From an uncultured Erythrobacter sp. (lineage in GTDB: Bacteria; Pseudomonadota; Alphaproteobacteria; Sphingomonadales; Sphingomonadaceae), in assembly GCA_913055155.1 (NCBI GenBank), contig CAJXJR010000010.1, positions 62,001 through 126,000 on the forward strand: a DNA stretch of 64,000 nt, given 5' to 3'. Made by a program: the position numbers and the translations under genes. Under the pieces are notes generated by a model that did no database searches, was not told the DNA's origin, and worked only from the letters and a program-made list of their open reading frames with translations. This document shows positions 59,106 through 64,000 of this stretch, piece after piece (position 1 is the first letter of the stretch; every line of letters starts with the position of its first letter).

Positions 59106-60422
59106 ATGAACTTCGATGCAAGCAGTCTGGTCGATTCGGAATTCGGAACGGTCGACCGCCGGATTTTCTGGGACAAGGACATCTACGAACTCGAGCAAGA
59201 GCGGATCTTCGCGCGTTCCTGGCTGTTCGTGGCGCATGAAAGCCAGATCGCCGAACCCGGTGCCTTCGTTACAACCTACATGGCCGAGGATTCGGTCATC
59301 GTCGCCCGCGGCGACAACGACGAGATCAACGTCTTCCTCAATTCCTGCCCGCACCGCGGCAATCGCGTGTGCTTTGCCGACAGCGGCAAGGGGCGCCAGT
59401 TCACCTGCAACTATCACGGTTGGGCCTTCGGCCTTAACGGCGATCTCAAGAAGATGCCGAAAATGGGCCTGTACAAGAACACCCCGGGCTTCCGCATGGA
59501 GGACTGGGGCCTGAAGCGCGCGCGCGTGGGCAATTACAAAGGGCTGATCTTCGCCACCTTCTGCGAAGACGCGCCCTCTCTGGAAGACTGGCTGGGCGAT
59601 TTCCGCTGGTACCTCGACGCTGTGCTGGACGTGGAACCGGGCGGCACCGAGTTCCTGCCGGGCGGCGCCACGCGTTCCGTGCTCAAATGCAACTGGAAAT
59701 TCCCCGCCGACAACTTCGTGGGCGACATCTACCATGCGCTGTGGACGCACCTTGGCGGTGCTGAGCCCACGCTTGGCCCGCACGGCGGCGTGGTGGTCGA
59801 CAACGAAGGCAGCTACCAGGTCTCGGTCAATGGCCACGGCTGGGAATTCAACCACAGCTTCTTCGGCAATGCCGCGACCATGGGCGACAAGGAAATCATC
59901 CGCTACATGAAGTCGCGCGAAGAGGCGATCACGGCGCGCCTTGGCCAGTTCCGGGCAAAGATGTGGGGCGCGGTATCGTCCGCCACGATCTTCCCCAACT
60001 TCTCCTTCCTTCCGGGTTATTTCACCTTCCGTACTTACCAGCCCCGCGGCCCGCTGGAGACCGAGATCCACGCCTGGACGCTGGTGCCCAAGAACATGCC
60101 CGACGAGGTGAAGGACCGCTTCCGGCGCGGTTCCATGCGCACCTTCTCGCCGGCCGGCATCCTGGAAATGGACGATGGCGAGAACTGGGAACATTCCACG
60201 ACGATCAATCGCGGCTACGTCACCCGGCACCAGAAGCTGTGCTACGCCATGGGGGCCGATACCGCGGTGGAGGAAGACCTGCCCGGCAAGGTCAACGCCG
60301 GCCAGGTGTCCGACCACAACCAGCGCCTGTTCTTCAAGCGCTGGGCGGAAATGATGAAAGCCGAGAGCTGGGCCGATATTCCGCTGGCCGAAAACACGCT
60401 TGACCGGGAGGCAGCAGAATGA
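59106..60422 (+). CDS. Rieske non-heme iron ring-hydroxylating dioxygenase, alpha subunit (second copy)
   Basis: A 438-residue alpha subunit, paralogous to the one at 3000. The Rieske ligands are Cys81-x-His83 (CPHRGN) and Cys101-x2-His104 (CNYHGW); the catalytic helix NWKFPADNFVGDIYHALWTH supplies the Asp and two iron histidines. AGAGGG precedes the ATG at 59106; an earlier ATG at 59046 would include the palindrome at 59074. It is followed by its beta subunit with a four-base overlap. It should make a cis-dihydrodiol for the dehydrogenase at 61036. Confidence 0.95.
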   Translation: MNFDASSLVDSEFGTVDRRIFWDKDIYELEQERIFARSWLFVAHESQIAEPGAFVTTYMAEDSVIVARGDNDEINVFLNSCPHRGNRVCFADSGKGRQFTCNYHGWAFGLNGDLKKMPKMGLYKNTPGFRMEDWGLKRARVGNYKGLIFATFCEDAPSLEDWLGDFRWYLDAVLDVEPGGTEFLPGGATRSVLKCNWKFPADNFVGDIYHALWTHLGGAEPTLGPHGGVVVDNEGSYQVSVNGHGWEFNHSFFGNAATMGDKEIIRYMKSREEAITARLGQFRAKMWGAVSSATIFPNFSFLPGYFTFRTYQPRGPLETEIHAWTLVPKNMPDEVKDRFRRGSMRTFSPAGILEMDDGENWEHSTTINRGYVTRHQKLCYAMGADTAVEEDLPGKVNAGQVSDHNQRLFFKRWAEMMKAESWADIPLAENTLDREAAE

Positions 60423-61036
60423 ATGCCACGGCAAACAAGAAGCCCGACTACGGCAGCCTTCCGCGGCTAACGATGGAGCAGGCCCGCGAGGCCGCTTACC
60501 ACCTGCTGGCGATGAAGGGCGAAGGGGCGGATGTCGGCATTGACCTGCTGCACCGGATCGAGCGCTTCTATTACAAGGAAGCCCGCATGCTCGACGAGGA
60601 GCGCTACCAGGAATGGTACGACCTGCTCGCCGACGACCTGTTCTATTGGATGCCGCTGACGGAAAGCCGCTTCCGCCGCGACCCGCGCCCGACCTTGTCG
60701 CCCGAGCACATGGCCTACTTCGACGAGAGCAAGGCCGATATCGCCGTGCGGATCGGCCGGATCGCATCGAACCTGGTATGGACCGAAGACCCGCCCACGC
60801 GGCACGTCTATATCGTTGCCGGCATCGAAGCCTTCGAGACCGGCGTGCCGGGCGAATACGAAGTCCACTCCACCTTCACGCAGTACCGCAACCGGGGTGA
60901 GAACGACGAGGCGACTCTGCACGGACGTCGACGTGACCTGCTGCGCGAGGTCGATGGCAGCTTCCAGGTGGTCAGGCGGCTGATCCTGCTGCCGCAATCG
61001 GTACTCCAGACCAAGAACCTCTCGGTCTTCTTCTGA
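60419..61036 (+). CDS. Ring-hydroxylating dioxygenase, beta subunit (second copy)
   Basis: A 205-residue small subunit. It has the expected RIERFYYKEARMLDEERYQEWYDLL and DDLFYWMPLTESRFRRD blocks and the end VVRRLILLPQSVLQTKNLSVFF. It is 26 residues longer than the first beta subunit because of an N-terminal extension. Coupled by overlap to the alpha gene before it and the SDR after it. Confidence 0.93.
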   Translation: MNATANKKPDYGSLPRLTMEQAREAAYHLLAMKGEGADVGIDLLHRIERFYYKEARMLDEERYQEWYDLLADDLFYWMPLTESRFRRDPRPTLSPEHMAYFDESKADIAVRIGRIASNLVWTEDPPTRHVYIVAGIEAFETGVPGEYEVHSTFTQYRNRGENDEATLHGRRRDLLREVDGSFQVVRRLILLPQSVLQTKNLSVFF

Positions 61037-61812
61037 TGGGTCGCCTCGAGGGCTATCGCACCGTCGTTACCGGCGCGGGCGCCGGCATCGGCAAGGCCAT
61101 CGTCGAGCGTTACCTGGCCGAAGGCGCGCGCGTTGTCGGCGTGGCCCGCAAGGACACTCAACTGCAAGAGCTGAAGGCGATGGGCGCGCTGCCGTTGAAG
61201 GGCGACGTCACGACCTACGAGACCGCAGAGCAGGCGGTTGCGGCGGCAGTTGACGCCTGGGGCGGCCTGGATACCTATGTCGCAAATGCCGGCCTGTGGG
61301 ACTTCTACAAGCGCGTGGAGAGGCAGTCTCCCGAAGAGCTGGAGAAGGCCTTTCAAGAGATCTTCGGAGTCAACCTGCTGGGCACCCTTTATGGCGCGCG
61401 CGCAGCTCTTTCGGCGTTGCGGGACAGCAAGGGATCCGTCATCGCCACCGGCTCCAATGCCTGCTTCCTGGCGGGCGGCGGCGGTGCGCTCTACACCTCA
61501 TCCAAGTTTGCCCTGCGCGGGCTGGTGATGCAGCTGGCCAAGGAGTTTGCGCCGCATGTGCGGGTGAACGGCGTGGCACCGGGCGCAACCGATACCGGCA
61601 TTTCCGGCCCCGCAGCCCTGGGGCAGGACACGCGCGACATGAATGCCGACAAGGATCGCATGGCGACGATGGAGGAATACATGATGCTGGGCCGCGTCTC
61701 GCAGCCAGAGGATCATGCTTCGCTCTACGTCCTGCTCGCCTCTCGCGAGGAAAGTTCATACGTTACAGGTGCAATGTTCAAATCCGATGGCGGACTGACG
61801 ATCTCTGTCTGA
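61036..61812 (+). CDS. Short-chain dehydrogenase, cis-dihydrodiol dehydrogenase (BphB-like)
   Basis: A 258-residue SDR. The NAD site is VTGAGAGIGKAI, the conserved ANAGLWD matches the NAGIWD of BphB-type cis-dihydrodiol dehydrogenases, and the catalytic serine, tyrosine and lysine are in TGSNACF and YTSSKFALRG. PHVRVNGVAPGATDT also matches BphB. It starts at the last base of the beta-subunit stop. It would oxidise the dihydrodiol to a catechol, which the extradiol dioxygenase at 4861 could open. Confidence 0.92.
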   Translation: MGRLEGYRTVVTGAGAGIGKAIVERYLAEGARVVGVARKDTQLQELKAMGALPLKGDVTTYETAEQAVAAAVDAWGGLDTYVANAGLWDFYKRVERQSPEELEKAFQEIFGVNLLGTLYGARAALSALRDSKGSVIATGSNACFLAGGGGALYTSSKFALRGLVMQLAKEFAPHVRVNGVAPGATDTGISGPAALGQDTRDMNADKDRMATMEEYMMLGRVSQPEDHASLYVLLASREESSYVTGAMFKSDGGLTISV

Positions 61813-61845
61813 CGCGGACAGTTCATGCATCCTGGGGAGGATACC

Positions 61846-63633
61846 TTGTCCAGAAGCGCGCCGACCTCCGCGCCTGTCGCGATCAGGGAAGATCGCCGCC
61901 AGAACGGCACCATCCTGCTCGACAACGCGGTGCAGATTCCGCCCGTGGAAGGGACCATGCCGGCGCGCCTGAAGAAGTGGGCGCAAGAGAAGCCCGACGC
62001 CTATTTCCTCAGCCAGGGCGAACGCATCCTGACATATGCCGAGGCGGAGACACGCCGCCGCGAAATCGCCGCACATTTGCTGGCCATTGGCGCGAATGCC
62101 GAACACCCGCTGATGCTGGTGGCGCAAAACGGGATCGAGCACGCGCTGATCGTGCTGGCAGCAACCAGCGTAGGCATTCCGGTAGCAGTCGTCTCGCCCA
62201 GCTACATCGCGCCCGGCGCACGGCCGTGGAACAAGTTCCACCGCGTGCTGTCGCAGATCTCGCCATCGCTGCTGATTTCGGACGATCCGGAAGGGATAGC
62301 CGATGCCATCGCACGATATCCCGATGCGCCGGCGATCAGACCGCTGACGGATCTCTCCTGGCTTCGCGCCTATCCGCCGGCCAATGCTGCAGCAGTAGAA
62401 GCGGCAGAGGCCTCGGTCGACCTCGATACCGTGGCCAAGCTTCTCTTCACTTCGGGGTCCACCGCCTATCCCAAAGCGGTGCCAAATACGCAGCGCATGA
62501 TGGTATCCAACATGCGTGCGCTGGAGGTGATCTGGCCCTTCCTGCTCGAAGAACCGCCCGTATCGGTCGACTGGCTCCCGTGGAACCATACGTTCGGTGG
62601 CAACTGCTGCTTCCACACAACACTGTGGTTCGGCGGCCATTCCCACATCGATGCCGGCCGCCCCGCCCCAGCCCTGTTCGGCAAGAGCGTGGAAGCATTA
62701 AAGCACTGGCAGCCAAGCCTTTACTACAATGTCCCGGCGGGATTCGAGCTGCTGCTTTCCTACCTTGAGGACGATGCCGAGTTCGCCCGGACGTTTTTTG
62801 GCAATGTGAAATTCGTCTTCAACGCCGGCGCCGCCCTGCCCGATGCCATCCGCGCGCGGCTGGAGGAGGTGGCGCTGGCAACCACCGGCAGCACGCCGAA
62901 TTTCGTCGGTGGCTGGGGCGCGACCGAGACGGCACCCTTTTCCAGCGTGCTCTATTTCGACCAGCCTCACGCCGCCAACTTGGGCCTGCCCCTGCCCGGC
63001 ACGACGCTGAAGCTCGTGCCGAGCGAGGATCGCTATGAAGTGCGGGTCAAGGGGCCCAATGTCATGCCCGGCTATTGGCGCGACGAACAGGCAACGCAGG
63101 ACGCCTTCGACGAGGAAGGCTTCTATTGCATCGGCGATGCGGTGAAGCCGGCCGACCCTGATGACCTTTCCAAGGGCCTGCTATTCGACGGGCGCGTGTC
63201 GGAAAACTTCAAGCTGTCATCGGGGACGTGGGTCAATGTCGGCGCCCTGCGCCTCGCCGTCATCAGTGCAGGCGAAGGGTTCATTTCCGATGCGGTGATT
63301 GCCGGCGAGGGCCGCAGCGAGCTGGGCCTGCTGGTGTTTCCCGGCGAGAAGGCGTGCCGCAAGCTTCTGGGCGAAGAGGAATGCGGCAAGCTGGGTAATG
63401 CCCCGCTGGCCAGCCATCCTGCCGTGCATCGTCGGATCGGCGAATTGCTGGCGGCTTTCAACGCCGGGGAAATGGGCTCCAGCAGGCGCATAAGGCGCTT
63501 TACCGTGCTTGAAGAGCCACCCAGCCTTGCCGAGAGCGAGATCACCGACAAGGGCTATATCAACCAGCGCCGCGTCCTGTCGCGCCGCGCCGGGATCGTC
63601 GAGGACCTCTACGCGCGCGCCGCCGATTTCTGA
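61846..63633 (+). CDS. Acyl/aryl-CoA synthetase (feruloyl-CoA synthetase-like)
   Basis: A 595-residue AMP-forming ligase, paralogous to the one at 41608. The P-loop LLFTSGSTAYPKAVPNTQRMM, DWLPWNHTFGGNCCF, GGWGATETAPF and the FDGRVSENFKLSSGTWVNVG region are all present. The start is taken as TTG at 61846 with GGGGAGG five bases away; an ATG at 61825 has no ribosome site. It ends the second Rieske operon, suggesting that the ring-bearing compound also carries or acquires a carboxyl group. Confidence 0.92.
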   Translation: MSRSAPTSAPVAIREDRRQNGTILLDNAVQIPPVEGTMPARLKKWAQEKPDAYFLSQGERILTYAEAETRRREIAAHLLAIGANAEHPLMLVAQNGIEHALIVLAATSVGIPVAVVSPSYIAPGARPWNKFHRVLSQISPSLLISDDPEGIADAIARYPDAPAIRPLTDLSWLRAYPPANAAAVEAAEASVDLDTVAKLLFTSGSTAYPKAVPNTQRMMVSNMRALEVIWPFLLEEPPVSVDWLPWNHTFGGNCCFHTTLWFGGHSHIDAGRPAPALFGKSVEALKHWQPSLYYNVPAGFELLLSYLEDDAEFARTFFGNVKFVFNAGAALPDAIRARLEEVALATTGSTPNFVGGWGATETAPFSSVLYFDQPHAANLGLPLPGTTLKLVPSEDRYEVRVKGPNVMPGYWRDEQATQDAFDEEGFYCIGDAVKPADPDDLSKGLLFDGRVSENFKLSSGTWVNVGALRLAVISAGEGFISDAVIAGEGRSELGLLVFPGEKACRKLLGEEECGKLGNAPLASHPAVHRRIGELLAAFNAGEMGSSRRIRRFTVLEEPPSLAESEITDKGYINQRRVLSRRAGIVEDLYARAADF

Positions 63634-63636
63634 CCG

Positions 63637-63999
63637 TCAATTCTTGACCACGTCGCCAAGGATGGCGTCTTCGCACTGCTGCATGAAGGCATCCTGGTCG
63701 CGATCGAGGATGGAAGGCGCGACGCGCATGTAACTGTGCGCCAGCATTGCTCGGGCTTCGGCTTCCTCTTCGGAAACGCCACAATCCTTCAGCAGGCCGG
63801 CAATATAACGCAGGCGCAGGTCGTCCACTTCTTCCAGCGCCTTGCGCGCTTTCTCGTCGGTAAGGCCCCATAGCCGGATGGCCAGTTCCACGTTCGTCAC
63901 CTGCGTGCCGCGGCGGTGGACGACCGGGATACGGGTCAGGCGCCGGAAACGTGCGACAGGATCCTTCTCCTGCTCGTTCAGGCGTTCGATCAGCGACAG
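63637..63999 (-). CDS. TetR-family regulator, C-terminal part (5' end outside window)
   Basis: The frame is open to the right edge and gives 120 residues. The helical stretch RIPVVHRRG, VELAIRLWGLTDEKARKALEEVDDLRLRYIAGLLKDCGVSEEEAEARA fits the ligand-binding domain of TetR/AcrR regulators; the DNA-binding part is missing. It converges with the ligase gene, three bases from its stop. A TetR protein is a possible binder of the CATACG-N4-CGTATG palindromes, but this is only a suggestion. Confidence 0.6.
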   Translation of the reverse strand: MSLIERLNEQEKDPVARFRRLTRIPVVHRRGTQVTNVELAIRLWGLTDEKARKALEEVDDLRLRYIAGLLKDCGVSEEEAEARAMLAHSYMRVAPSILDRDQDAFMQQCEDAILGDVVKN

Positions 64000-64000
64000 T

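Noticed and set aside
1-64000. Search by eye for CRISPR repeats, tRNA genes, insertion-sequence ends and transposase genes
   Set aside because: No regularly spaced repeats, tRNA-like cloverleaf, or transposase motif was seen; the repeated elements are paralogous genes and operator palindromes.

Overview
This is 64 kb of high-GC DNA from what looks like an aerobic alphaproteobacterium of the sphingomonad type (Sphingomonadaceae or Erythrobacteraceae). The assignment is inferred from TonB receptors of the sphingomonad style, the density of P450 and Rieske oxygenase genes, and short, often ATGA-overlapping operons. Nearly every gene belongs to a catabolic island for a hydrophobic, probably polycyclic or aromatised isoprenoid-like compound. 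The substrate cannot be read from the sequence. I see no rRNA, tRNA, CRISPR array, insertion sequence or phage gene.

Layout. 1-1510: end of a P450 gene and a CapA-like gene. 1533-2741 (-): a P450. 3000-13673 (+): a long operon with Rieske oxygenase alpha and beta, extradiol dioxygenase, a degenerate Rieske homologue, aldo/keto reductase, meta-cleavage hydrolase, MFS carrier, a two-subunit 2-hydroxyacyl-CoA dehydratase homologue and a P450. 13682-16405: two divergent MFS genes. 16410-36056: P450s, three copies of a two-gene cassette (diheme cytochrome c plus OmpA-like secreted protein), two TonB receptors, and a P450-MFS operon. 36351-41571 (+): LacI regulator, MFS carrier and a second dehydratase pair. 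41608-48102 (-): CoA ligase, three type III CoA-transferases and a P450. 48214-50597 (+): a third dehydratase pair. 50604-56633 (-): fourth cytochrome/OmpA cassette, two acyl-CoA dehydrogenases and an MFS carrier. 56886-58927: a P450 and an enoyl-CoA hydratase. 59106-63633 (+): second Rieske alpha/beta pair, dihydrodiol dehydrogenase and CoA ligase. 63637-end (-): partial TetR-like regulator.

How the parts may work together (inference). TonB receptors and MFS carriers would take up the substrate and P450s would hydroxylate it. CoA ligases and CoA-transferases would activate acids, and the acyl-CoA dehydrogenases and hydratase would shorten side chains. The two Rieske oxygenases, the BphB-like dehydrogenase, the BphC-like extradiol dioxygenase and the BphD-like hydrolase form a biphenyl-type ring-opening route split over two operons. 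No ferredoxin, ferredoxin reductase or dehydratase activator is encoded in the window.

The most unusual content is: three pairs of benzoyl-CoA-reductase/2-hydroxyacyl-CoA-dehydratase-fold proteins with eroded cysteine ligands, one subunit having no cysteine at all; four copies of a translationally coupled diheme-cytochrome/OmpA-like cassette; nine full-length P450s that all lack the I-helix acid, three of which also lack the threonine; a Rieske-oxygenase homologue without its iron ligands; and two classes of palindromic site in front of nearly every transcription unit.
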